Part shown: piece after piece, positions 1-7,184 of the stretch
How positions within the stretch are numbered: the first letter of the stretch is position 1
Layout of the letters: each line of letters starts with the position of its first letter
Assembly (NCBI GenBank): GCA_934149515.1
Contig: CAKPFD010000019.1
Coordinates: 1-11,926, forward strand
From: an uncultured Bacilli bacterium
GTDB lineage: Bacteria > Bacillota_I > Bacilli_A > RF39 > UBA660
DNA: 11,926 nucleotides
Direction of reading: 5' to 3'
Position numbers and translations under genes: made by a program
Notes under the pieces: generated by a model
Seen by the model: only the letters and a program-made list of their open reading frames with translations
What the model was told of the DNA's origin: nothing
Databases searched by the model: none

Positions 1-80
1 ACGATGAGGTTGATAGGCTAGAGGTGGAAGCATGGCGACATGTTGAGCTGACTAGTACTAATAGATCGAGGATTTAACCC
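1..80 (+). rRNA. 23S ribosomal RNA, 3' end (partial)
   Basis: The last ~80 nt of a 23S rRNA. The stretch containing GACTAGTACTAATAGATCGAGG and ending in TTTAACCC is the near-universal 3' terminus of bacterial 23S (in Bacillus ...ACTAATAGATCGAGGACTTAACC). The rest of the gene lies to the left of the window. The exact 3' end is placed by analogy at about 79-80. A 5S gene follows after ~60 nt, with no tRNA between them. Confidence 0.95.
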
Positions 81-116
81 TATTTATAATTTGATGAACA
101 CAGTATCTAAGTTTTC

Positions 117-133
117 AGAGAATTATTTTCTCT
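117..133 (+). other. Small hairpin in the 23S-5S spacer
   Basis: AGAGAA (117-122) pairs with TTCTCT (128-133) around a 5-nt loop, inside the ~60-nt spacer between 23S and 5S. It could be part of a processing site that separates the two rRNAs; that role is inferred from position only. Confidence 0.35.
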
Positions 134-141
134 AAATATTT

Positions 142-247
142 TCTTGGTAACGATAGCAAGTGGGGTACACCTGTTCCCATCCCGAACACAGAAGTTAAGC
201 CACTTAACGCCGACGATAGTGTATGCGAAAATAGGAAGTTGCCAAGA
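142..247 (+). rRNA. rrf: 5S ribosomal RNA
   Basis: A complete 5S rRNA of about 106 nt. The conserved core CCCATCCCGAACACAGAAGTTAAGC is present at 177-200. The terminal helix I is visible: TCTTGGTAAC (142-151) pairs with GTTGCCAAGA (238-247). It lies directly downstream of 23S in the usual 16S-23S-5S order and is followed within 15 nt by a terminator, so it closes the rRNA operon. Ends are set by the helix I pairing and could move by a base or two. Confidence 0.95.
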
Positions 248-261
248 TTTTTTTGTTTATT

Positions 262-290
262 AAAACATAGTAAATGCTGCTATGTTTTTT
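262..290 (+). terminator. Rho-independent terminator of the rRNA operon
   Basis: AAAACATAG (262-270) pairs with CTATGTTTT (280-288) around a 9-nt loop and runs into a T tract. It follows 5S directly, with no tRNA gene after it. Confidence 0.8.
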
Positions 291-319
291 TGTATTTAAA
301 TAAACAATAAACATATAAT
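290..319 (+). promoter_or_regulatory. Promoter for the 334-1269 gene
   Basis: A -35-like TTGTAT (290-295) and a consensus -10 TATAAT (314-319) are separated by 18 nt. The start codon lies only 15 nt past the -10, so the 5' leader should be about 8 nt. The only Shine-Dalgarno candidate is GGTGAT (325-330), which matches the distal part of the anti-SD pairing region. Confidence 0.55.
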
Positions 320-333
320 ATATTGGTGATAAT

Positions 334-1269
334 ATGTTAAATAATCTATTATTTGTATCTGAATCATTAAATGGAAGTCTTTTTTATCTACGAACTATTA
401 GAAATTTTTGTTTGAACATTCAACTATCTTTTTTTAAAAACAATGAAGAATATAGTAAACAAGCAGAGACTTTAAGAAAAAGATGCGAAGAGTTAGGTAG
501 AAAATTAATTGAATATACTGAAGGAAAAGTAAATGAGGGAGCTTTAAACGGTGGTCTATTTGTAACTGAATTTACTCTTCAAACAGAAGAATTAACAGAA
601 AAATTATTTGATATAAGTTTAGCAACAGACATAACAAAAGAAGAATTAAGTTTACAACCAGGCACACCAGAAGAACCAACCATACAATTAGTAAACAATT
701 TATATGAAGCAAATGAAGAAGCCAAAAAAATAGTTCAAGATTTTTTATCATTAGCAGCTCAAATAAAAGAGAAAATGAATAATAATGAACTATTTTCTTA
801 TACCTATCCCTCATTTTATCAGTATATGATAACAGTTGCTACAACGTATTTAAGTGAATTAATCCGTCTAAACGACAAAGAAGCAACAGACCCCACAGCT
901 TCTATTAATAACAGATATCAATTTAATATGGCTATGTATGAAATACTTCTTTTCTTACGTGGATTAATTAATACAACTGAAATGAACTATATAACACAAA
1001 TAGAGTCATTGTTAGAAAAATACATACCACTATTAGAAGACTATCGAAAATTGCCATTGACACCTATTAATCAAAAAAACCTAACCAACAGAAGTGTCAC
1101 TCTGACTAAAGAATTAAAAGATCTATTAGCAAAAATGATAACTGACCTATTAAATGCTAAGTTATATTTTATCATTGAAGCAGTTGCATTAGATAATTTC
1201 TATACAGATATCAATTTTTTTTATTATACACTTCAAATAGAACAAAATTATCAGAACACATTAAACTAG
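334..1269 (+). CDS. DUF2935-like two-repeat helical protein lacking histidine
   Basis: A 311-aa, nearly all-helical, soluble protein with no signal peptide or membrane segment. From memory of the family it resembles DUF2935, ferritin-like helical bundles of Firmicutes built from two related halves. The first half is about residues 17-178 (starting FYLRTIRNFCL, ending YMITVATTYLSELIRL). The second is about 198-300 (MYEILLFLRGLINTTE, ending NFYTDINFFYYTL). The segment LRGLINTTEMNYI echoes the family pattern of a helix, a short turn with xPTE, then another helix. Family members usually carry Glu and His metal ligands in the first and last helices of each half. This protein has no histidine or tryptophan anywhere, so if the match is right it has probably lost metal binding. 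It is monocistronic, between the rRNA terminator and its own terminator. The start at 334 is chosen for the promoter and GGTGAT spacing. Function unknown. Confidence 0.6.
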   Translation: MLNNLLFVSESLNGSLFYLRTIRNFCLNIQLSFFKNNEEYSKQAETLRKRCEELGRKLIEYTEGKVNEGALNGGLFVTEFTLQTEELTEKLFDISLATDITKEELSLQPGTPEEPTIQLVNNLYEANEEAKKIVQDFLSLAAQIKEKMNNNELFSYTYPSFYQYMITVATTYLSELIRLNDKEATDPTASINNRYQFNMAMYEILLFLRGLINTTEMNYITQIESLLEKYIPLLEDYRKLPLTPINQKNLTNRSVTLTKELKDLLAKMITDLLNAKLYFIIEAVALDNFYTDINFFYYTLQIEQNYQNTLN

Positions 1270-1276
1270 TAAAAAT

Positions 1277-1315
1277 CAAAAGTAGTTTTCTATGAAACAA
1301 ACTGCTTTTGCTTTT
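1277..1315 (+). terminator. Hairpin terminator after the DUF2935-like gene
   Basis: CAAAAGTAGTTT (1277-1288) pairs with AAACTGCTTTTG (1299-1310), 12 bp with one G-T pair, around a 10-nt loop. A short CTTTT follows and a longer T run lies at 1323-1330. It starts 7 nt after the stop codon. The T tail overlaps the -35 region of the pcrA promoter. Confidence 0.7.
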
Positions 1316-1340
1316 CACTAAGTTTTTTTTCATGTATAAT
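1312..1340 (+). promoter_or_regulatory. Promoter for the pcrA-ligA operon
   Basis: A weak -35 TTTTCA (1312-1317), a 17-nt spacer rich in T, and a consensus -10 TATAAT (1335-1340). The pcrA start codon is 22 nt past the -10. The AAGG at 1347-1350 and the AGGT at 1355-1358 are the ribosome binding candidates. Confidence 0.55.
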
Positions 1341-1362
1341 GGAAATAAGGAAGTAGGTTAAC

Positions 1363-3450
1363 ATGAATATAGAAAATTTAAATCAACAACAAAAAGAAGC
1401 AGTACTATATAATGAAGGACCATTATTAATTTTAGCCGGAGCTGGAAGTGGAAAGACAAAAGTTCTAACAACAAAAATAGCTTATTTGATAGAAGAACTA
1501 TGGGTATCACCCTATGAAATCTTAGCAATTACTTTTACAAACAAAGCTGCCCATGAAATGAAAGATAGAGTTTATCAGTTAATAGGTCAAGAAGCCAATG
1601 CTATTCAGATTTCCACTTTCCATTCATTTGGATTGAAAATAATAAAAGAAAATTACGAAAACTTAGGCTATGATAAAAATTTTGTTATCATGGATAGTGA
1701 TGACTCCTTAACAATTGTCAAAAAAATCTTGAAAAATCAAAACTATGATCCAAAAATTTATAATCCGAAAGCTATTAAAAATAAAATTAGTAGCTGTAAA
1801 AATGAATTAATATCACCAAAAGACTATGAAATATATGCAAATAATGATTATGAAAAAGTCATAAAGCAGGTGTATGAAAAATATGAACAAAAATTAAAAG
1901 AAAATAATGCGGTAGATTTTGATGATCTATTATGCCTACCCATAAAACTATTAAAAAAACATCCATCCATCCTTCAAACATACCAAGAACGCTACAAATA
2001 TATTTTAATCGATGAATATCAAGACACCAACGAAGCTCAATATATTTTAAGTAAAATGATAAGTGCAAAATACAAAAACATTTGTGTCGTAGGAGATGCT
2101 GATCAAGCTATTTATGGTTTTAGAGGAGCAAATTATAAAAACATCTTAAACTTTGAAAAAGATTATCCAAATGCCAAAAGTATCAAACTAGAGCAAAACT
2201 ATCGTTCTACGAAAACTATTCTAGATGCTGCCAATTGTGTTATAAAAAATAACCAAAGTAGAAAAGAAAAAAATCTATGGTCTACAAAAGATGAAGGCGA
2301 AAAGATAACCTATTATCACGCTTATGATGAAAAAGATGAAAGTCATTACGTCGCTTCTACCATCAAAAAGCTTCAAGAAAAAAATGTTTCTTTAGCAGAT
2401 ATTGCCGTTTTATATCGTACAAATGCTCAATCCCGTGTTTTAGAAGAAGAATTATTAAAACAAAGTATTCCCTATAAAATAGTAGGTGGATTCAGCTTTT
2501 ATGCAAGAAAAGAAATTAAAGATTTACTGGCTTATTTAAAACTAATCTATAATCCAAAAGATGATGTTAGTTTTTTAAGAGTAATCAATACACCAAAAAG
2601 AGGAATTGGTTCTAAAACAATAGAAAATTTAACAACTCAAGCAGAAGCTCTAAATTGTAGCCTGTTTGAAGCTATTACTGGAGGAAAAGAACAAGCATTT
2701 CAACAATTAATCATAGACTTACAACAACAATCAAATGAAACAACTTTAACACAACTAATTGATAAAGTACTAGAATTAAGCGGATTAAAAAAAGAATTAG
2801 AAAATGAAAAAACATTAGAAGCAGAAATTCGCTTAGAAAATTTGGAAGAATTTAAATCTATTACCAAATCCTTTGAAGAAAAAGAAGGGCTTGTTTCGTT
2901 AGAAGACTTTTTGTATGAAGTAAGTCTAGTCAATGACAAAGATGAATATGAAGATAACTATAACAGAGTAAATTTAATGACAATTCATGCCGTCAAAGGA
3001 TTAGAGTTTGATGTTGTATTTATCGTTGGCTTAGAAGAAGGGATTTTTCCTCACATAAACTCCTTAATGAGTGCAAACGACATAGAAGAAGAACGACGTC
3101 TATGCTATGTAGCCATTACAAGAGCCAAAGAAAAATTATACATTCTAAATACAAGAAGAAGAGTACTATTTGGAAACAATCAAATCAATCCACCTAGTCG
3201 CTTCTTAAAAGAAATAGATACATCTTTAATAGAAAGCAATCATAAACTAGAAGAAAATCAAATCTTAGAAGAAAAAGATGTATTAAGAGAAGAAGAAGTT
3301 GATTATCAAGTAGGAGACTATGTGGTTCACGATAACTTTGGTGCTGGTAGAGTAATAGAAGTTACCAATTCATTAGTAACAGTTGCTTTTAAATTACCAT
3401 TTGGTGTAAAAAAACTTATGAAAAATCATAAAAAATTAACCAAAATATAA
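1363..3450 (+). CDS. pcrA: ATP-dependent DNA helicase PcrA (UvrD/Rep family, SF1A)
   Basis: A 3'-5' DNA helicase used in repair, plasmid rolling-circle replication and clearing RNA polymerase or RecA from DNA. All SF1A motifs are intact. The Q motif is NLNQQQKEAV (6-15), Walker A AGAGSGKT (25-32), Ia ITFTNKAAHEMKDR (56-69) and Walker B LIDEYQDTNEAQ (215-226). Motif III is GDADQAIYGFRGA (244-256), IV QNYRS (278-282), V around 536-560 with TIHAVKGLEFD, and VI around 575-592 with CYVAITRAKEKL. The C-terminal segment from about 648 (YQVGDYVVHDNFGAGRV) is the Tudor-like fold that binds RNA polymerase in PcrA. The length of 695 aa is slightly short of the ~720-740 usual, through a short linker before that fold. 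It is the first gene of a four-gene operon ending in ligA, its classical Firmicutes partner. Confidence 0.97.
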   Translation: MNIENLNQQQKEAVLYNEGPLLILAGAGSGKTKVLTTKIAYLIEELWVSPYEILAITFTNKAAHEMKDRVYQLIGQEANAIQISTFHSFGLKIIKENYENLGYDKNFVIMDSDDSLTIVKKILKNQNYDPKIYNPKAIKNKISSCKNELISPKDYEIYANNDYEKVIKQVYEKYEQKLKENNAVDFDDLLCLPIKLLKKHPSILQTYQERYKYILIDEYQDTNEAQYILSKMISAKYKNICVVGDADQAIYGFRGANYKNILNFEKDYPNAKSIKLEQNYRSTKTILDAANCVIKNNQSRKEKNLWSTKDEGEKITYYHAYDEKDESHYVASTIKKLQEKNVSLADIAVLYRTNAQSRVLEEELLKQSIPYKIVGGFSFYARKEIKDLLAYLKLIYNPKDDVSFLRVINTPKRGIGSKTIENLTTQAEALNCSLFEAITGGKEQAFQQLIIDLQQQSNETTLTQLIDKVLELSGLKKELENEKTLEAEIRLENLEEFKSITKSFEEKEGLVSLEDFLYEVSLVNDKDEYEDNYNRVNLMTIHAVKGLEFDVVFIVGLEEGIFPHINSLMSANDIEEERRLCYVAITRAKEKLYILNTRRRVLFGNNQINPPSRFLKEIDTSLIESNHKLEENQILEEKDVLREEEVDYQVGDYVVHDNFGAGRVIEVTNSLVTVAFKLPFGVKKLMKNHKKLTKI

Positions 3451-3466
3451 TAAAAGGAGAATAAAA

Positions 3467-4210
3467 ATGAATTTCAAAGAAGGATATGACTTAGTTATTG
3501 AAAAAGGCACCAAAGAAAAATTAAATATGTTCTATTTGAAAGATACAGATAATGAAGAAATAAAAAGAATAAGACCAGTTGAACAAATAGTAACATCTAC
3601 CTTAAAAGACGAAATTGTATTTGAAAAATTAAAATATCAACAGCAATTTAGAATTCACTTTGATCCTTTTTCAAACACCTATATAGTAAGTATTAGAAAA
3701 CAAAATAATATAATAGAACAAACAGAAGGAACAACCTTGTTGTCCACTTTACATAAAATGGATGAAAAATTAGAATATAAATCCTATCAAATAGCAAGAA
3801 ACAAACTACAACTTTATCAACCACTATTTACTAAAATTCAAAAAGGGTATCAATTTAGTCTAAAGGCCGACAGCAATCAAGAATTTCATGGTTTGATAGT
3901 TTTGCAAAAAGATGGGGTTTATCAAGATTTAAAAGAATTAGAAGAGCAAGAGTTTGCTTTTATCTATGATTTTAAAAATATAAAAGAAAAAGTACAGAAA
4001 GGAAGCGTGTTAGATATTGCATATGACAACAATTTAAAAAAATATTATGCTAGTCAGAAAGCTCAACAACAAAATGTATCTTGGCAAGAGATTAGCACTT
4101 GGCAAATAGTAGAACAAGCAAGTTCTTTAGATGCTTTAAATTCATTATTTCAGTTAAATAAAATATTAAGAAACAAAGAATGGGAGAAAAAAATACATGT
4201 CAAAAAATAA
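3467..4210 (+). CDS. Unrecognised 247-aa protein between pcrA and the nucleotidyltransferase
   Basis: I do not recognise this family. It is a soluble, Lys/Gln-rich protein with no signal peptide, membrane segment, metal motif or obvious catalytic motif. It looks mixed alpha/beta. Residues 1-80 hold alternating strand-like segments (QFRIHFDPFSNTYIVSIRK). There are two recurring strand-plus-lysine patches (YQFSLKADSNQEFHGLIVLQKDG) and a helical C-terminus (DALNSLFQLNKILRNKEW). It starts 16 nt after pcrA behind a strong AAAGGAGA site (3453-3460), and its last 14 nt overlap the next gene, so its translation is probably coupled to the nucleotidyltransferase. Position suggests shared expression with pcrA and ligA, not a proven role in DNA repair. 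Confidence 0.75.
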   Translation: MNFKEGYDLVIEKGTKEKLNMFYLKDTDNEEIKRIRPVEQIVTSTLKDEIVFEKLKYQQQFRIHFDPFSNTYIVSIRKQNNIIEQTEGTTLLSTLHKMDEKLEYKSYQIARNKLQLYQPLFTKIQKGYQFSLKADSNQEFHGLIVLQKDGVYQDLKELEEQEFAFIYDFKNIKEKVQKGSVLDIAYDNNLKKYYASQKAQQQNVSWQEISTWQIVEQASSLDALNSLFQLNKILRNKEWEKKIHVKK

Positions 4211-5102
4211 AACATTATTAGTAATGGCAGCCGGAATGGGAAGCCGTTATGGAGGATTAAAACAAATAGAACCAGTAGGGCCAAATCAAGAATTTTTAAT
4301 TGATTATTCTATTTATGATGCTATTAAAGCAGGTTTTACTAAAACAGTTTTTATTATAAAAGAAGAAAATTATGAGATTTTTAAAGAAACAATTGGAAAA
4401 AGAGTAGAACCTCATATAAAAGTAGAATATGTTTTCCAAAAAAATGATAATATTCAACAGCAAGATATAATACCTAAAGATAGAATCAAACCATTAGGAA
4501 CTGCACATGCTATTCTATGTGCCAAAGATGTTATAGAAGAACCATTTGCTATTATTAATGCTGATGATTTTTACGGTAGAGATGCTTTTATGGTTGCATC
4601 AAAATATTTAGATACAATAGAACCATATCATTATGCTGTTGTTGGTTATAAAGTAGCCAATACTCTAAGTCCAAATGGGTCTGCAAAAAGAGGAATATGT
4701 CGTAGCAACGGACAAAAATTAGAAGCTATCATTGAAAGTAGTGTCGAAAAAATAGATGGTAAGATCATTGCCAAACCATTAAATGGCAGTCAACCATTTA
4801 CCTTAAAAAATGATACGATTGTATCTATGAATTTATTATTATTTACACCAACTATTTTTCCATATCTTGAAGAAAAATTAGAAGAATTTTTAGAAAACAA
4901 TAAAGAAGATTTAACAACTTGTGAATTTTTAATTCCAGATGTATTACAAGATGCAATCGAAGAACAAGCAGCTACAGTAGATTTATTAAACACAAATTCT
5001 ACTTGGGCAGGAGTAACTTACAAAGAAGATAAAGAATTAGTTGTTCAAACGATTCATCAACTAATAGAAAATAATCAATACCCACAACAGTTATGGCAAT
5101 AA
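4197..5102 (+). CDS. Sugar-phosphate nucleotidyltransferase family protein (NTP_transferase)
   Basis: A 301-aa protein of the GT-A-like nucleotidyltransferase superfamily, which joins an NTP to a sugar phosphate to give an NDP-sugar and pyrophosphate. The N-terminal signature AAGMGSRYGGLKQ (11-23) supplies the phosphate loop (GxGxR) and the lysine of the family. LGTAHA (100-105) matches the nucleobase-binding loop, and NADDFYG (121-127) carries the Mg2+-binding aspartate. The later EFLIPDVLQDAI (about 243-254) is typical of the sugar-binding half. There is no left-handed beta-helix, so acyltransferase activity of the GlmU type is excluded. The substrate cannot be read from sequence. The start ATG at 4197 has GGGAG at 4182-4186 and overlaps the upstream gene by 14 nt. 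A single-subunit RmlA/GalU-type enzyme is the closest general description; a choline or lipid-phosphate relative is possible. Confidence 0.85.
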   Translation: MSKNKTLLVMAAGMGSRYGGLKQIEPVGPNQEFLIDYSIYDAIKAGFTKTVFIIKEENYEIFKETIGKRVEPHIKVEYVFQKNDNIQQQDIIPKDRIKPLGTAHAILCAKDVIEEPFAIINADDFYGRDAFMVASKYLDTIEPYHYAVVGYKVANTLSPNGSAKRGICRSNGQKLEAIIESSVEKIDGKIIAKPLNGSQPFTLKNDTIVSMNLLLFTPTIFPYLEEKLEEFLENNKEDLTTCEFLIPDVLQDAIEEQAATVDLLNTNSTWAGVTYKEDKELVVQTIHQLIENNQYPQQLWQ

Positions 5103-5120
5103 ACACAAAGGAGAAAAATA

Positions 5121-7109
5121 ATGACAAAAGAAAGAATGTTCGAATTAATCAATATACTAAATCAAGCTAATTATCAATATTATGTAGTAGATGATCCATC
5201 CATTACCGATCAAGAATTTGATAAATATTTAAGAGAATTACAAGAAATAGAAACTCTACATCCAGAGTGGAAACAAGAAGATTCTCCAACCATGCATGTC
5301 GGTGGTGAAGTGATTTCATCCTTTCAAAAAATCGAACATAAAATTCCAATGTTGTCATTAGCAGACGTATTTAACGAAGATGAAATTGTTAGCTTTCTAG
5401 AAAGAATTGAAAATGCCGGCTTTCACCCTCAATACGTCTGTGAATTAAAAATAGATGGTTTATCTGTTTCTCTACATTATGAAAAAGGCAAATTAATAAC
5501 AGCTGCAACAAGAGGAAATGGAGTAGTAGGAGAAGACATTACCCACAACGTGAAAACAATTAAAAGCATTCCCTTAAAATTAAAAGAAGCAATTGATATT
5601 GAAGTACGTGGCGAAATTTATATGAGTAAAAAAACATTAGAAAAATTAAATGCCGAACGGATAAAAAATAAAGAAAAGCCATTACAAAATACTAGAAATG
5701 CAGCAGCTGGATCTATTCGCCAACTAGATTCTTCCATTGCTGCAAAAAGAAATCTCGATGCCTTTATTTATCATTTGCCAAATCCACTAGATTACCATAT
5801 TACAACACACCATGAAGCCTTAGAATTCATGAATAGATTAGGGTTTAAAACCAATCCAAATAATAAGATTGTGTCAAATATACAAGAAGTAATGGATTAC
5901 ATTCACGAAAAAGGTGCTATTCGTTCTTCCTTAGATTATGATATCGATGGAATTGTAATAAAAGTAGATTCTATAGAAGAACAAAAAGAATTAGGTTATA
6001 CAGCAAAAACACCTCGTTGGGCTGTTGCTTATAAATTTCCCGCTGAAGAAGTATTAACGAAATTAAAAGATATTATATTTACAGTGGGAAGAACAGGACA
6101 AATTACACCAAATGCTATTTTAGAACCAGTCATTGTAATGGGAAGTACAATTTCAAGAGCTACCTTACATAATGAAGACTATGTAAAAAATAAAGATTTA
6201 AAAATAGGGGACATTGTATCCATCCGTAAAGCAGGAGATGTTATACCAGAAGTTGTAGAAGTAAAAAAAGAAAGAAGAACAGGAAATGAGCTACCTTTCC
6301 AAATGATTACAGAATGCCCAATTTGCCATACCAAATTAGGAAAAAAACAAGATCAAGTGGATTACTATTGTCCAAACACACTATGTCCAGCACGCCATGT
6401 TGAAAGTTTCATTCATTTTGTATCAAGACCAGCCATGAATATTGATGGTTTAGGGGATAGGATTATGGAAGATCTATATAATTTTCGCTTTATACATTCT
6501 ATTGCAGATATTTATGCATTATATACCAAAAAAGAAGAATTAATAAAATTAGAAGGTTATGGTCAAAAATCAGTCGATAAATTATTAGAATCAATTGAAA
6601 AAAGTAAAGAGAATTCTTTAGAACGCCTAATATTTGGACTAGGAATTCCACATGTTGGAGCAGAAAAAGCTAAAATTCTAGCAGCTTATTTCCAAACAAT
6701 GGATAACTTACAACTAGCAACTAAAGAACAATTAGTAAAACTACCAGATATTGGTGAAGTTATAGCAGATAGTTTACTAGATTATTTTCAAAATAACGTC
6801 AATCAAAAACTAATCATAGACTTAAAAGATGCTGGCTTAAATATGAATTATCTTGGTCAAGAAAAAATCAAAAATGCTAATTTTACGAGTAAAAAATTTG
6901 TCATCACAGGAACACTTTCAAGTATGACAAGAGAACAAGCCAAACAAGAAATAGAAAAACGCGGTGGTAAAAGTATTGAAAATGTTTCTAAAAAAATAGA
7001 AGCCATCATCGTTGGAAAAGATCCTGGCAGTAAATACGAAAAAGCCAAACAATTGAATTTACCAATTTGGACAGAAGAGGAGTTTTTAGAAAAAATAAAA
7101 GATAATTAG
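5121..7109 (+). CDS. ligA: NAD+-dependent DNA ligase LigA
   Basis: Seals 3'-OH/5'-phosphate nicks in DNA using NAD+, joining Okazaki fragments and finishing repair. The domains are all present in order. They are the Ia NMN-binding region (about 1-70, with YYVVDDPSITDQEFD), the adenylation domain with the active-site lysine K110 in CELKIDGLSVSLHY, an OB fold (about 315-395) and a four-cysteine zinc finger (C399, C402, C417, C422). A helix-hairpin-helix region (about 430-575, with FGLGIPHVGAEKA and LPDIGEVIADSL) and a C-terminal BRCT domain (about 590-662, with FVITGTLSSMTREQA) follow. At 662 aa it is full length. It starts 18 nt after the nucleotidyltransferase with AAAGGAG at 5107-5113. It closes the pcrA operon; no clear terminator follows, so readthrough into the next unit is possible. 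Confidence 0.97.
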   Translation: MTKERMFELINILNQANYQYYVVDDPSITDQEFDKYLRELQEIETLHPEWKQEDSPTMHVGGEVISSFQKIEHKIPMLSLADVFNEDEIVSFLERIENAGFHPQYVCELKIDGLSVSLHYEKGKLITAATRGNGVVGEDITHNVKTIKSIPLKLKEAIDIEVRGEIYMSKKTLEKLNAERIKNKEKPLQNTRNAAAGSIRQLDSSIAAKRNLDAFIYHLPNPLDYHITTHHEALEFMNRLGFKTNPNNKIVSNIQEVMDYIHEKGAIRSSLDYDIDGIVIKVDSIEEQKELGYTAKTPRWAVAYKFPAEEVLTKLKDIIFTVGRTGQITPNAILEPVIVMGSTISRATLHNEDYVKNKDLKIGDIVSIRKAGDVIPEVVEVKKERRTGNELPFQMITECPICHTKLGKKQDQVDYYCPNTLCPARHVESFIHFVSRPAMNIDGLGDRIMEDLYNFRFIHSIADIYALYTKKEELIKLEGYGQKSVDKLLESIEKSKENSLERLIFGLGIPHVGAEKAKILAAYFQTMDNLQLATKEQLVKLPDIGEVIADSLLDYFQNNVNQKLIIDLKDAGLNMNYLGQEKIKNANFTSKKFVITGTLSSMTREQAKQEIEKRGGKSIENVSKKIEAIIVGKDPGSKYEKAKQLNLPIWTEEEFLEKIKDN

Positions 7110-7138
7110 TTGAAATCCAAAACAGAATGCAATATAAT
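7110..7138 (+). promoter_or_regulatory. Promoter for the zinc-ribbon gene pair
   Basis: A near-consensus promoter that begins at the base after the ligA stop codon: TTGAAA (7110-7115), a 17-nt spacer, TATAAT (7133-7138). A leader of about 40 nt would precede the start at 7185. Confidence 0.7.
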
Positions 7139-7184
7139 AAAATAGAAAATAAGCATGGATACATGTAAAAAAAGGAGTGGTAAA

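Noticed and set aside
81..141. A tRNA gene between 23S and 5S
   Set aside because: The spacer is only about 60 nt and shows a small hairpin but no cloverleaf or T-loop motif.
572..814. Minus-strand open frames at 572-814, 1859-2068, 2700-2939, 4790-4993, 6857-7048, 7006-7323, 7106-7411, 10365-10682, 11037-11243 and 11553-11834
   Set aside because: Each lies antisense to a better-supported + strand gene or the T-box, has no ribosome site or recognisable domain, and has the low-complexity composition expected of AT-rich antisense frames.
3467..5102. A mobile insertion between pcrA and ligA
   Set aside because: No inverted or direct repeats, transposase or composition shift; the genes have operon-like spacing and their own ribosome sites.
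7155..7184. Upstream ATG at 7155 as start of the first zinc-ribbon protein
   Set aside because: It adds ten residues before the ribbon and lacks a ribosome site, while the ATG at 7185 has AAAGGAG just ahead.
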